NCBI GenBank assembly: GCA_012295275.1
Contig: CM022665.1
Location: 8,856,976-8,920,975, forward strand
Source of the DNA: Chrysomallon squamiferum
Lineage: Eukaryota > Mollusca > Gastropoda > Neomphalida > Peltospiridae
Direction of reading: 5' to 3'
DNA length: 64,000 nucleotides
The notes beneath the pieces are model-generated. The model saw only the letters and a program-made list of their open reading frames with translations, searched no databases and had not been told where the DNA came from. Below are positions 25,601 to 39,500 of the stretch, piece by piece (position 1 is the stretch's first letter; each line of letters starts with the position of its first letter). The position numbers and the translations under genes were made by a program.

Positions 25601-28121
25601 TGTTGAGAATATTGTTTAAAAAATGTTATATGTCCTTGTTTAAGTATTGGTAGTTTTAAAAAAAACAAAATTATATATATATATATATATATTTGTGTAT
25701 TTTATTAGTGTTAAAGGTTTCCAGAGACCAGATGAGAATGTAGCCTTAAGCAAATCAGCATTATGGAATTCCATGATTCATCCATTTCTCAACATGACCA
25801 TATATGGAGCTATCTGGTATCAAGGTCTTCAAGTTTATTATTATATGTTTATTTTAATATATAAATCAGATCAAATGGTATTGATACCATCTCAAACAAT
25901 AAATGATGATTTGTTACAACTATTATTATATGTTTATAAATGTAGGATATTGGAAATATTTAGTACTTTATACTTAAATCAGTTCCATGTATTTTTAAAT
26001 TAAATCATCATGAATTTCAGATTTTATTAAGTGCAGTATTTAAACATCAGTGTCTGAAAATGTACAAGATATTTTGAACAAGAACTTTGAATGGATCATC
26101 TGGAGATTATTTAATTGAAGTTTGATCATTTTAGGAGAATCAAACACAGGAGGACATTACACCAGTGTGTATAACTGCACATTTCCTGCTATGATAAAAG
26201 ACTGGAGAAACAAATTTAATCTTGGTTCACTTGGAGAAACAGATCCTGTGTTTCCATTTGGCTTTGTTCAGGTATTGTTCATCTTCAGAATAGAGTACTT
26301 TTGTTATATGTATGTGCATTAATTTAGATTCAGTTCCAAAGACAGTATAATCAGTTTATTAATCTGAAATGCAGATGTATATGTTAGTTTTTAGATCTGT
26401 AAAAGCTTTCTCTAGTCTAACTTACATAAGTCAAACAAATGAAAATATTGACAGAACTATAAGCTTCAGCATGTAATTTGAAAGTACTTAATTTTAAAAC
26501 TGGTTGTTTGTAAACAGTCTATTTTACAAAAAGAAAAAACTTACTTAATTTTCACCTAAAGACATTTTGTTGTGGAAAACATTTTCTTTCTGAATTAATT
26601 TGATTGAAAATGATAACTTCCAATGTGTATCTATTTATTTTGACATTTAGTGTCTTTCTTTCTGAAAAAAATAATAAACCATTTTTTAAAAATACAGCTG
26701 GCACCTTTCAAAGCGGACCAGACACTAAAAGAAGGATATCCAGATATTCGATGGCATCAGACTGCTGATTATGGATATGTACCAAATGAACAAATGCCAA
26801 ATGTTTTTATGGCAGTTGCTGTCGATTTACCTGATTTTACAAGTCCTTATACACCGTATGTAATAACAGCTTCAATAAATCCTTTCTATATCTGATTGTT
26901 TCCAGAACACAGTTATATCACAGTAAATATTAGCATAATCACTTTCAAGTGTGTCAGCTGCTGATGTATTGTAACAGTTTTGTCATTTGGTTTATCAAAA
27001 TGTTCTATAGTTGTAGGTAGATAAACAAAGAAAATATATTATCATTTCCCAATTATAATTACGTGATTGGTACAAAAGTAAGTAGGCTATGATTCATGAC
27101 AGTTTAATACAAAGGATTTCATTTTAGTACATACAAATTATATTTTTAAATGTATTTTATGAATCGGATTTCAGAGAACCATTTCATTATTCATACATAT
27201 TTAAGTTATTAATTTTTTAGTTTTATTTATACCAATTTCAGAATTCATCCTCGAGATAAAGAAGATGCAACTTATCGTTTAACTCTGAGTGGGCTTGCTG
27301 TGGCATACAAACGTTCAGTTCATAAGTACCAGGGTCCTCTCCCTTCTTCAATTTATTTCTACTTCCCTGACAAAAACATCACACTCAACTATAAAGGATT
27401 TAACTTACAATTACACAATGTGGAAGGTTTTGAGGTCAGTTTAAATATAACATTTATGTGGAAGGTTTTGAGGTCAGTTTAAATATAACATTCATGTGAA
27501 GGGGTTGTAATTGGTGTTTAGAAAAGGCATATATATTTGAATAGATCTGGATTATTTAAGGAAAAAAAAAAAAAAAAATTAAATATTAGAAAAAGAGAAT
27601 GGATGAAGTAAATAATAAAAATTGTAGCACGCACTACAATTATTGTTGATAAATTTTATCTATATATAATTTAAATTTATGAAGAAAAAAACAACAACAG
27701 TAGAAAAAGATAATTTAATGCAAAGATGTCTGTATGTTTAACACTGAAGAAAATGACTGAAACTTTTTTCTTCAATATTTTAATTTTTCAGCTCTGTTGT
27801 TCAATTGGAAACAGCAATCATGTCTGCAACTCAAAACATGCTTGGTGGGTTACAACACCAATAATAGGATTAAATTCTTCTTCCGTTTCTCTTTACATGG
27901 GAGTGTGCGACTATGGACAACGAATTCTTGGAATCAGATATCTGTGGCGTGAAACTCCATGTCCATTTAAAAGATGCGCAGTTTACTCAGAGGAAGGTTT
28001 GCCTGCTCCACCATTTCTTTGGTACAGATACAATTATGATTTTCTAAGTGGTAATGAAAAAGACAGTGAAATGACTACAGTTTATAATGTCAATTGGAAT
28101 ACACCAGTAGGTCACCTTTAA
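22625..28121 (+). CDS. SIAE: Sialate O-acetylesterase
   Basis: SGNH-type hydrolase that removes O-acetyl esters (typically at position 9) from sialic acids, in the lysosome or secreted. Nine exons join in frame to 584 aa: 22625-22727, 23450-23811, 24268-24406, 25259-25475, 25709-25824, 26135-26271, 26698-26855, 27242-27434, 27792-28121. Residues 1-18 form a hydrophobic signal peptide after the chosen ATG. The nucleophile motif is GQSNM (Ser147), followed by the conserved TSWGGTPIEVW, IWYQGESN (313-316) and DIRWHQTADYG (His378) blocks expected of this family. Slightly longer than the human protein (523 aa). Intact, with all active-site motifs present, so probably functional. AATAAA candidates sit at 28157 and 28902. 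A 38-bp tandem duplication covers the exon 8 donor. Confidence 0.96.
23961..24078. repeat. CA-rich microsatellite
   Basis: Interrupted (CA)n in SIAE intron 2, giving spurious His/Thr-rich frames. Confidence 0.85.
24650..24722. repeat. TTTA microsatellite, A-run and TA tract
   Basis: About 13 copies of TTTA followed by an A-run passing into (TA)n in SIAE intron 3. A short GTAGTT repeat follows at about 24806-24832. Confidence 0.85.
27421..27496 (+). repeat. 38-bp tandem duplication across the SIAE exon 8 splice donor
   Basis: Bases 27421-27458 and 27459-27496 are identical except one T/C change. Each copy contains GGTTTTGAG|GTCAGT, that is the last 14 exon bases and the donor. Homology places the true junction at the first copy (27434); the second donor would extend the exon by 38 bases and shift the frame. 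Confidence 0.9.
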
Positions 28122-30027
28122 AATTTTATTTAAATTGTCCAGGTTTTCAAGCCCACAATAAATCTAATGTTCATGGGTTGTTTAAAATAATGTGAAAAAA
28201 AAACAAAAAAACCTATAATAATGATAATAATATGATAAATGAAAAATTAATGCTATTCATCAGAACAGTGATTATATATCTTTTTTAAAAACATGAAATG
28301 TTTTTAAGATGTATTGAAATAAAACCATATAGCTGTTGCCATTTCATTTTATTTGTTACATTTATCAAAGGTTTAGAACTTTTGGCAAACATTAATATGG
28401 TACCTTATTAGGTTTTAAATTTTTGTTGAATTGTCTAAAACCAAAGAAACAACTGTGCATAAGACTGGACATTTGAACCTACAGATAGCAATCAGTCAAA
28501 ATCTACTATAAAAACCATTTTTTTTCTTCTAGTTTTGTTTTTATCTGAAAATGTGTAATGTATACATTAATTACCATTTTGCTATTAATGCTTTTTCTGT
28601 ATTTTAGCAGGAATTTTGATTAAAACTTTTATTTAACTGTTGGAAATTACATTACAACAGGCATTTATTACAGGAAAAAAATATTGTTTTGTATCATCTT
28701 TTGTACCATATTTTATATACTGTATATCAATGTTACATAATAAACATAAAATTCATGTATTTTTTACTGCAAATATTTAGAACTTGTTTATTTGTAACAC
28801 ATTTTGAGAGATTCTCTGAACCATTTAAAGGCTAGTAACATTTGATTAAATTCTAGATTAAGTGTTTTTCTTTTGTACATTTTTCTAAATATTTGATACT
28901 AAATAAAATATACACATCAAACATAACTGTGTTCTTCTTTTTAGATGCTTCACATTATTTATGGCCTGTAGATAATGAATATTAACTAAACATCAACAAA
29001 TGAATGAATTGTTCATCATTTCCACATTCAGTATTAATTATTAACTGTCAAATATAATTCTTTTCAAGATAATTCAGTAATTCTTGCTAGTTAAGGACAG
29101 GAAAGATATACAACCTTTTACAAATCTAGTTAAACACTCTACCACCACTTTTGGAATTACACCTCAAATAATAAGATGTCTTTATGCGCACCTTTCACAG
29201 ATGTGAAAATATTTAAAGATATTTGTACCTCAATGGTTAGAATACTGTGTCAGATGTATTTATTTGCAAGATCACTCTTCTCAATGCTTTTACTAAGCCA
29301 TTTTTTATTCATCAGCCAGTGTCCTGCAAATGATTTACCAAATGTTATAACATGTAATTTCAAATCTATAGGAAATTAAAATATCTGTTGCTATTAACTG
29401 AAAGAATATACCATTACACAGCCTCTTATCTGCCAATGCTATGATGTGTGATGTCCTATACAGACACACATGCTCACATACACACATACATACAGACACA
29501 AATAGAGTTTAAAATCAGCTGTGTGTATCTTAACCAAAACTTTTTTCCCCTGCTGAAAATGTTAAAAAGGGTCAAATAAATAAAAACAAAACGTGTTAGG
29601 CAATGTCATATGAATCATTTTAATACATCAATCTGTCTTTCAAATCCTATATCCTGTTAGTAAATGAACTATCAAAAGACTAAAGATCCACAGACCATTC
29701 ACATCTATTAGATATGTTAAAAAAAGTTTTTTTAGTGTGGATACACATGAAAACAATATTCATGAAGATCTTTTATGGAACCACTCTTAAGTACACAAAT
29801 AATATATTTTAAAAAAAAGTCTTGTTTCATGCTGAAGGTGTTGTGATGTAAAACAAGATTTTACAATTATTATGCACAAAATTAAAGAGACAGATCTTTT
29901 TACTTCTTTTTTGTCTTAAAATTGACACTTTAAATGGTTTTGAAGATGATTATGGTAAAAAATATAAAAGAGACCTTAAGTTACTACTAATATAGACAAA
30001 TTATCTATTTCAAATTTTGTTTTCCTT
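28122..30027. other. Spacer between convergent SIAE and MRPS6
   Basis: About 1.9 kb holding the 3' UTRs of both genes. No reading frame here aligns with a known family. A short CA-type tract lies at about 29460-29500. Otherwise I see nothing. Confidence 0.6.
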
Positions 30028-31391
30028 TTAAAATAAATTTTTTCTTTCTGCCTTTGTGTATCTGATCTTTTTAAGAGCTTTTCTTCGCCATGTTCTCAAT
30101 TCATGATCTGGATTTGGAAGTTCACCAAATATACATGGTCCTTTTGTACATGGACGTTCAAATTCAACATCATCTCTAAAGATGCTTGGTTTAATAACAT
30201 CTACATCTCTTTTCAACTCATCTTCAATTGCTCCTATTGAATTTGTTGTACCATCAAATTTGATGAGAATGTAGCTGTAAATAAGAAAAGTAATATTTGA
30301 ACATTTCCATCTGAAAATAACAACCAAATTTGATTAGAAGAAAACTGCAAATAAAAAGTCATATTTGAACACAACCATGAGTTTGATGAGAATGGAGCAG
30401 AAAATAATGAAAATAATATCAGAACACATCTGCTTATACTGAAGTGTACTTTGATATAAACAAATAGGTTTAAATTACTTTATCTGTATTTATATGTGAA
30501 TGCTTCATACAGTTCACCAGACTTTGCTCATAACAATGTATGTTACAAAATATTATATTAATGGTATGTAGTGTACTTTTATTTACCAATATATTTAATG
30601 TTTAAAATGCAGTTTTGATAATAGATATACTAACTTTCCTTCAGCATTCTTTGATCCATGTGAAACCATTTTATAAGGTAATGTCTTCAGTCCCAAATTT
30701 TCCATTTTCTGTATGATTCCACCTCTTGTTATGATGTTCTCACATGATCTGCGGATTGTTTGTGCAAGTTCTGGCTGTAATGAAAAAAGGGTACTACCAT
30801 TACCAAAACATCTAATTTACTTTTACCAATTACCTGCAGTAATAACAACAACAATAATAATCATTAAGAACAAACATTTAAAAGCAGGTGCAAAAATAGT
30901 ACTTTAAATTATAATCCATTCTAACCAAATAATTACATATAAAATTAATGAAGAAATATATTTCCTGTTATGCTAATGACTTAGTGAAGTCAGTCATTTA
31001 GTAGTGATTTACTAAATTACTAATCTCCGTATTTATTTCAAATCAGTAATCATGTAATGGTCGCAGAATAAAAATAAAGTGAATTATAAACATTTTAAAA
31101 TTCTAATATGCTTTTTTCATTCTTCTTCTTTACTGACATCAAATAAAAGGTTAATATTTTGATTTTTCAGTTTATTTTTTGATGGTCATGGCGGTGTGAA
31201 TGTGACTCGTTTACAAAATCAAGGTTAGAAAACAATAGTTCTGTTTGCACAGCAGACAGCTATTCTTGCATCAATATTATAAATTTCAGAATAACAGTCT
31301 AAGTGTGTCGAGTACAAATATTCTTTAAAAATTAAAATATACTTGCCCTCTGCAGGGCCTTAATAATCAAAGCGAGTTCATAGCTCGGCAT
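30028..31391 (-). CDS. MRPS6: Mitochondrial small ribosomal subunit protein bS6m
   Basis: Component of the mitochondrial 28S ribosomal subunit. Three exons (31347-31391, 30635-30774, 30028-30274) join in frame to 143 aa. The start MPSYELALIIKALQRPELA matches the bS6m N-terminus, and RGGIIQKMENLG, LPYKM and the strand YILIKFDGTTNSIGAIEDEL followed by DVDVIK cover the ferredoxin-like fold. The C-terminal about 45 residues are basic and differ from the human tail (human 125 aa), as is usual for this protein. Intron 1 begins with GC (AGG|GCAAGT) rather than GT; the join is fixed by homology. It is divergent with ATP5PO, with a hAT transposon between the two. Confidence 0.93.
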
Positions 31392-33585
31392 TTTCCCCCA
31401 GCACGCGGATTTTCCGGTGTAATAATCACAGAGAATACCGTAATATAAAGGTACATATCCTTCATGATAATACTACAACAGATGTAAGAACCTTAATATC
31501 AAAACAAAAGGTAACGATAATGAATTACATGACTGATAATGTCATATTTGTGTTCACTTATTATTTGTCTATTTATTTATTGTTTTTAAACATCAGCTTT
31601 CAATTTCTATAAAGTAAAGGCTATGGTCTAAGTCAGTGATTCCCAACGTGGGGCCTACGCCCCACTGGGGGGCAATTCAATAATAATAGGGGGGCAATAT
31701 GAAAAATATAGTAATATCAACATTTTATTTTATTTTACCCTATATGGGTAAAAATTATAAATGTATAGGGTAAAATTGTAATTACAACCTAGCTGAGCAC
31801 AACAGCTTGTGCAGTCTAGTCAAGTGTTCACCCACTAATGTTATGCATCTGGCACCAGCTATATGTGTGGCTTCTAACTTGTTTAAGAAGGAGAGTTTTA
31901 GTCAGCTGCTCAACGCTCCCACTGAAGCTAAAAAACAGAGTGATGATGGGCAAGAAAAATGGAGTTTTAAAATTATTGAAAGACGACAATCCCCAAATGT
32001 TGTTAGTGCATTGTGTTATTCATAGACAGAATTTAGTTTCCAAAAAAGTTTCCCCTGTTCTAAACGAGACATTGAATGCAGTTATAAAATGCATCAACAC
32101 TATAAAAGCTAATGCCAAATGTGAGCGTCTTTTCAAACAATTTTGCAAGGATCAAAATGCAGACTATGTAAGATTATTACTTCATACTGATGTATGGTGA
32201 TTATCAAAGGGGAATTGCCTGAAAAGATTCATGGAATTATTTGATATTCGTAGTGAGTTCTTGGATGACAAACCTTATATGACTCTGTTACTGACAGTTG
32301 ATGGTAAAACACTTGTCAGTTATTTAGCAGATATATTTGAAAAACTCAATGTCTTAAAATAAAGGAACAAATATGACTCTTGTTAATTCAAAGGCCAAGA
32401 TATTTGCTTTATATCATTTCTGGAATTATCCCAAGAAAATATTTTGTCAAAAATTTTTAACAATTTTATTGGCTGAATAAATGTGTGGTAACAGATGCTA
32501 CTTGTCTTGTTATTGTGGAGCACTTAAAAATAATGGTAAGCGATTTCAACTTCAGATTTTCTGATTTGAAAGAAATTAATTATCCATCTTGGATGACTCA
32601 GCCATTGCTAGTGGATCTGTTAGATGTAACCATGGAGTATCAAGGAGAACTTTCAGAATTACAAAATGATGACTCGATTAAAGCCCTGTTCAAAATAAAA
32701 GGAACAATGATGTGGCTCTGTGAAGAAACACAAGCTAAATATCCAAATACAAGTAGTTTGACAAGAAAACTACTGTTACCATTCCCATCGTCATACTTAG
32801 TGGAAAGTGGATTTAGTGCTGTGAATGACTTATTACTGAAGAAAAGAAACCGACTGGATATCACCAAACGAGGCGACTTGAGATTGAAATTAACAAAATT
32901 TCTGCCTCGGATAAAATCTCTTTGCAGTAGACGTCAGGCTCAAGGGTCCCATTAATTGATTGTAATTGAATTTATTTAATCTGATGGTAGATATGTTATA
33001 CACATTTTAAAATGGATTTTATTTGATTAAATTTGAAGTTAAACCCTTTAGTTTTATTTGAAAGATACAATTTTTTATGTTATGCTTCTTCAAAACTGAT
33101 ATTGTTATATCATATTAAACAATTAACGGGTGGGGGACATGAAGAAATTTGTGATAAAAAAGTGGGGCATGGTACTAAAATGGTTGGGAACCACTGGTCT
33201 AAGTGTTCACTTTCACACCAATAACAGACAGATGGATTCTTTAGTTTAATTTTTGTTTGTTTGAGGGTTATTATTAATATTTATATTAATATTAATATTA
33301 TTAATGTTCTTTTAGATAATCATATAGTGCTAGTGCAATTTCCTTCTATAGAAATGGAGTTTTAGCAAAGTATTTCTACAAACAAAAATAGAATAAAATA
33401 ATTTAAATAAATAATAATAACAAATAATAAATATAACAAAATTAAATAGTATATAATAGTATATAAAAGAAAAGAATATTAACTTGTTTTGCTATTCTTT
33501 TTTCTCGAGCATCCATTTGGGTTTATTTTATAAACGGAACATTTATGGTTTACACCAGTTTTACTTCCTGTGTCCTTGCAGAAAA
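31392..33585. promoter_or_regulatory. Divergent promoter region of MRPS6 and ATP5PO, interrupted by a transposon
   Basis: The start codons of MRPS6 and ATP5PO face away from each other. Removing the 1,563-bp hAT element and one target-site copy leaves about 620 bp, the size of a compact bidirectional promoter. The 31380-31450 segment next to MRPS6 is relatively GC-rich. No specific factor site is claimed. Confidence 0.5.
31634..33196 (+). mobile_element. Decayed hAT-superfamily DNA transposon (ZBED5/SCAND3-like transposase)
   Basis: Ends are inverted repeats: left CAGTGATTCCCAAC, right end read inward CAGTGGTTCCCAAC. An 8-bp target duplication GTCTAAGT flanks it (31626-31633 and 33197-33204), the length typical of hAT. 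Transposase remnants run along the plus strand: 31838-32200 (KNGVLKLLKDDNPQ, VHCVIHRQNLV, KANAKCERLFKQF), LSKGNCLKRFMELFD just after a stop at about 32199, and 32485-32955 with the C-terminal hAT dimerisation region (LPFPSSYLVESGFSAVN, then KKRNRLDITKRGDLRL). Stops and frame changes break the gene, and the N-terminal BED finger is missing, so it is dead. Well-kept ends suggest a not very old insertion. Confidence 0.93.
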
Positions 33586-36500
33586 ATGGCGTCCTTCAGA
33601 TTCATGCAAGTGGTAAGACTTTTTGCAGAATGTATCAAACAAACAAATGTACCATTTTGGTTTAGCAATTTATTCATAAAAGTCAATTGAAAAATAGATC
33701 TTTCCAAATCCATGCAAATAAATAGTGTTGTCAGCAGAATAATAAACTAAAATTTTCAGAAATGTTTACCACATTTAATTTTTAATGATTTATTTTCCAT
33801 TAGACAATTTAGTAAATGATTTACTAAATTTAGAGAGGCATGTGACCAAATTTTATATATCACGGCAAATAGCAGAAAACAAAAAAGCAGATTAAAATGA
33901 CATCAAAATATCTTTGATAGCATTGATATATAAGTTAGGAATTTTTAACTGAATAAAATTCGTGGTATTTTCCCTAGTGATTCTGTGGAGAATCTGTGAT
34001 TTGTTTCAGTCATTTGGCAGAATAAATACTAATACATACAGTTTGAATTTGAAACCAATATACATGTATTATTATGTTAGAATTTGGAATGAAGCATTTC
34101 AATTTTTACGAGTTCGAGAATTATACACTAATACAGTACTTTTAAGCAAGTTGCTAACATGAATTTTAATTAATTGCACTAATACACCTTAGTTATGTAT
34201 GTCAAAAGCATCAAGAAATTAAATCAGTATACAAAAAGATAATTTTTCAAGATGGAGCTTTTCATGAGTTGTAAAGACCTTAACATTTTCAAGCAGTTTC
34301 AATTTGCTAACATTAATATTTTTAATTGATAATATTAATCAGTGTTAATTTGCCTTGTTCAGTCATAATGCAGATCTTGAAACTTCATAAAAATCAGCAA
34401 TGTGCATTAATTATAACTTAAAATGGGTTTTTTGATGAGTTTAGAAGACTGGCAGATTTTCAAGCACATTGCTACACATGATTCTTATGGTAAGACTAAT
34501 TATACCCACTGGAAAGGCCTTGGTAAATATCTGAGTAAGGGGAACAGATCAAATCACTATTTTTATCAAATACTAACATGACAAAATACGATAACCACAG
34601 ACATCTGCCCCAAGCTGAAATATAGAGAAGTCATAGTACACAGCAACATCATATGTATCTGCACTAAATGGACTGTTATGCCACGTAATATCTCAATCAC
34701 ACAGTAAAACAATTAAAATATTGAACCTCTCAGACATATGTGGCAACAGTAGTCACCATGGTTGCATTGTTAAGAAGACCACACATCCTGCTACCTCAAA
34801 TGTATGTATAAATATTTGTGGACTATGTGGACTATTATATTACATGATGTATGTGACTCTTTCGTTACATGTCTAATTTAGAAAGTTAACATGAGATGAT
34901 GAGTTTTACATATGTAGTGCTAATATGGCTAAGTGACTAGCATCTCTAGTTTGAGTAGCATATAGTAAATATTAATAATTTAATGGGTCTTTATATTATT
35001 ACTAATACATGGAGGTAGTACCAGCTAACATATTTTTCAAGAATATGATTTTATTTTAAGCATTTAAAATACTGGCATGGTATCCACCAATAACTGAGAC
35101 CCATAAGATCTCTTATTTGTTGCAGTTACACAGTTTTTATCACCACCTGTCCAGGATTGTAGGTACAGAATTATTTTTTGTAATGCTGTTGCACATCAAG
35201 AGCTGACATGTCTTTTAAAATGACTAACAAATGATTCTATTCATTTTGATTGCTGTTAACTGAAATAGAAGCAAATATCAGTATCTTTGAAAGAGCAACA
35301 GATAAAATATTTGAGAGTTTATTTGCTGAACAAGTCATTTTAATTATTAGACAGAATTCAGCATTTATACAGTACATTGTTATTCTGATATATGTGAGGC
35401 ACTAGACCCTTCTTAGTTTTGTTAGACTACTTGATTAAAAATACAAAAGATCAGTTAAAAATGTTTTGATTCATCAAATATCAGGGTAGACTTTTCTACC
35501 CTCCTACCCTTCAGGCAGAAACCCTGATGGAAGAAATAAATAAAAATAAATACAAGTGAATAATGTCAAGAAATTGTTGAAATACCCTATACTAATTGAC
35601 AGAAACATCTTTTCCATAGATTTCAAATTGCAGTTGAATTTTGGTCTTAAATTTTGGTAAACCAAATGACTCCAATGATAAACGAAATGTTTTCTTCAGA
35701 TAACAATGTTGCAAATGTTGAAAGATTGAACATTTCTTTACATTTGCTGTCTGAAGATACTTTTCATCAAAAAACCTGAACTACCTCAAAACACTGAGAA
35801 TGTATAATAATTATTACGCTCATACATTAAATGCATTTTAAATCTTTGTCTGATTATGAATATGATGTTCAATATTACCTATTTAATTTGTGAATGACCA
35901 AGTATGACATTGTTAATCATAAAGATCTGAGCATGCTATTCAAGTGTGTTTATTATATATTATTTTTTTTTTTATGTTGAGCAGTGAGCTGTAAACACTA
36001 AATCTGTGTATATCAATGATTATAAAACACCACAGAATAATTGCCTATATTGAATCATGATTCTGGTGCTAAGTAATAAGTTACACAACCATTTAATATA
36101 TCCAATCGTATTTATTTATTTATTTATTTTTAATGGTGTAAATTTCAGGTTAGGCAGTTTAGTTCCACCACAACTGTGAATGGGAAACTTGTTAATGTAA
36201 GTATTATGTCTTTGTAAAATTTAATTCATGGTGCAGTAGTTCTTTCTTTCATTTTTTTAAAAGTAGGATTAGATATTAATAAGGAAGAATATCAGTGAAG
36301 GTTAAATAGCTAATAATATAATTAATTATATTACTTGTTTCCTGTTTATTGTAATTTATTGATAGGTGAAAGAATGTATATATGTGTGTGTGTGTTTTGT
36401 ATATTTTAACATAAGTTACTTTTTCTCTTTTTTTTTGCACTGAGTTTCATTCATGTATGATGATGAGTGACAAAAAAAGAAGCTTAAATAGCATTAATAA

Positions 36501-39500
36501 TGTCTAACAGAATATTTCTTGAAGTTGATATAGTATATACATGTATATTAACACTGCTAGTATTAATAGATAATTGCAAGATAAAATAGAGAAATTTCAC
36601 ATTTCATCAGTGGATAAATATTTCAACTAATTTTAGGCTCCAATCCAGTTGTTTGGTACTGAGGGACGATATGCCCATGCCCTGTATTCAGCTGCTGTCA
36701 AGCAAAAACAGTTGGATACTGTTGAAAAAGATTTACATGGTCTTCAGGTAATTTGAAATCATTTCACATAATTAGTTTAAAAATTCTTTAAAACTTTTAT
36801 ACTGTTAACTCTAATTTTATTCATTTAAATGATGAAATTATATTTTATTTATTTATTGTTACATTTGCTCTTACATGTTTTTAACAATAATAATATTACT
36901 GTTTCATGATTGTTGTAATTTAAATATACATTTAATTTTTTTCACCTTTTAGTCAGGAACTGACAGGGTGAAATAATCTATTTATATATATGTTTTAAAA
37001 AAATAACTAACTCAAAATATGATATTTAATTTTTCAGTCATTACTGCAGAAAGATGTTAAACTAGTAGAATTTATTTCCAATCCTTCACTAAAGAGACAA
37101 GAAAAGAAAGGTAAAAAAACCCTGATAATTGGTTAAAATGTTTATGATTTTTTTTCTTGCTGTTCATTTTTTGCATTCTGCGTTTTATCTTGGTTAATAA
37201 AATAATAAGAAGAATTTTAAGTAATTATATAATTACACCAAAGTCTGTGAATAAAATCCCAAAACAAACCAAAAAAGAAAGGCTTGATTATGATGATAAT
37301 ATTCATTTCTTTTCGCTTAAATAACTGAAACTTGTTTTATCTTAAATCTACACAGTGCCTTCGCACTTAATCTAAATGATTTCAGTAGGGATTAAAATAT
37401 TAGAACAAATGCAATTATGTTATAGGCTGTTAAACAGTGTGATTAACTGGGAGAGTTCATTTCAAAACCAACACAATCTAAATTCACTTTTTTAGTATTT
37501 TAATATACTTACTTAAATCTTCTTTATATTATACATGGTTGCCATAGCGCTTGTTTCTAAAATGCTTATTATTGTGGACTAGAGGATGCAGACACTATGA
37601 CAGATTAGTAAATTCAGATTTAGACAGTAATTTAGTATCATGATTGTATGATAGTACCCTCATCCATTAGATACATAACAAATCAACAAAGAGTACAGCA
37701 TGACTTATTTATTAATTATTTTCAAATTATTTACAAACCTATTTTGTAATTATGCCAAAGCAAATAAATACACCTAAATTATCTACTTTTTATGGGAAAC
37801 CTATTTAAAGACAGAATCAGTCAGGAGAGAATCAAGGTAATTTTGATAAACTGTTAATGACACAGATTAGATTGCAAAATGACTACCAAAACAAGAGAAA
37901 AGTAACTTAACAAATCCTTCTGTTATACTATTACAACAGTATAACCAAAGTTTTATTTATTCTTCGCAGTGATGTTGGTTAAGGGAACTGCAGGTTATAC
38001 AAGTACCTGCTGTCTCTCTGAAGCATATTTTCCTTCAGAGCAGAGTTTTCTTTTTGCCCATATATATGTAATATTCCTGTGGATGTCAGTTAAAACCACA
38101 ATGGAAAAACCAAACTAGCAATTGCAGCTTGACCAGACGACTTTGTTTTTCTTTTTTTACACAAAACTCACTCTATCCTGGCTGCTAATTAACTCAAAAA
38201 TTCAAAAACTATCATAGATGGTTTGTCATCACATATTAATTAATTTAATTATTTACTTGTATCAACATTTACAGGCAGATCATTTACTTATTATAATTAT
38301 TAATACATATGGGTTGTTTTTTTAGCATTTGTTGTTGGTTTATATTTTCACTATTTTATTAATAGAGACTAGATAAACTTGAGATTATATATGTGTAAAA
38401 ACTATTACTTTAATAAGATTACAGTTAGTGTATGGAAAAGAATGTATCCACTGAAACAGTTTCATCTGTGTTCTAGTGTTAAAGACAAAATTATCTGTCT
38501 TTGTCACAGTGGCAAAAGGGATATTTTATTTGGAGATTAATAATATGTTGAACAATTATATTTTTAGTTGCTTTGGAGCCAGTAATAAAGAAACTGAATT
38601 ATTCACCTTTAACAGTGAATCTGCTTGGTAAGTTTTTAGGCTGCCATTTCATCTTAATATAGAATTTGTAAAATATATTTTAATTGTAAATGTACATGAT
38701 CTTGAGTCATCCCTTTTCACACATAGATTAATGGTTACATTTTGCAGCTAATTAAAGAGGAGAAAACAAATCAAAAATAATTATTAATAAATTTATTTTT
38801 TATCATCAAATATATTGCAATACTTTGTATTTAATTATTTATTCACTATAATTGTATTACTGCAGGTGCCTTGACAGAAAATGGCCGGATTAACAGAGTA
38901 GTTGCTGTTATTTCAGCTTTTAACAAAATTATGAGTGCACACAGGGGAGAAGTTAAGTGCACAGTAACAACTGCCAAGGTATTTAATCCATTGTAATAAA
39001 TTTCAATGCAGAATAGTTTTATAGTTTGTCAAGTGACAAGATTATATCTGATTATGAAAATATTCTAAATTACCAACTTGTTGACAGATGAAAAAAAAAA
39101 AAAAAAATATTCGATGAAAGTTTGACATCACAGCCAGTAATACAAACATAACACACCAGTGAATGGTAAAGCACACTTAATTTTTTAATGTTTTGCTTGC
39201 AGCCATTGGATGGTGGTAGTCTGAAAGAGCTAAAGGATGCACTACAACTGTTTTTGAAGAAGGGAGAAATACTACAATTAGATACGAAGGTGTGAAACAG
39301 TATATCATATGAAAAGTAAAAATATTTCCTGACAAGAGCATAAATATAAGAGACAATGGGATATTTAAAATGATATCTATATATCCTGTTTACACTGCAG
39401 GCGATAATTGAACATCAGGCTGATGGGAATGGTTATTTTTACATTTACAGTTTGAATTAACTTTTGAAAGTATTATATATAAGATATAAATATATATAGC

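Noticed and set aside
29176-29379. 67-codon plus-strand frame after SIAE
   Set aside because: Short, no recognisable family, no splice context, lies within the likely 3' UTR or spacer.
32640-32867. 75-codon minus-strand frame
   Set aside because: Antisense shadow of the hAT transposase remnant.
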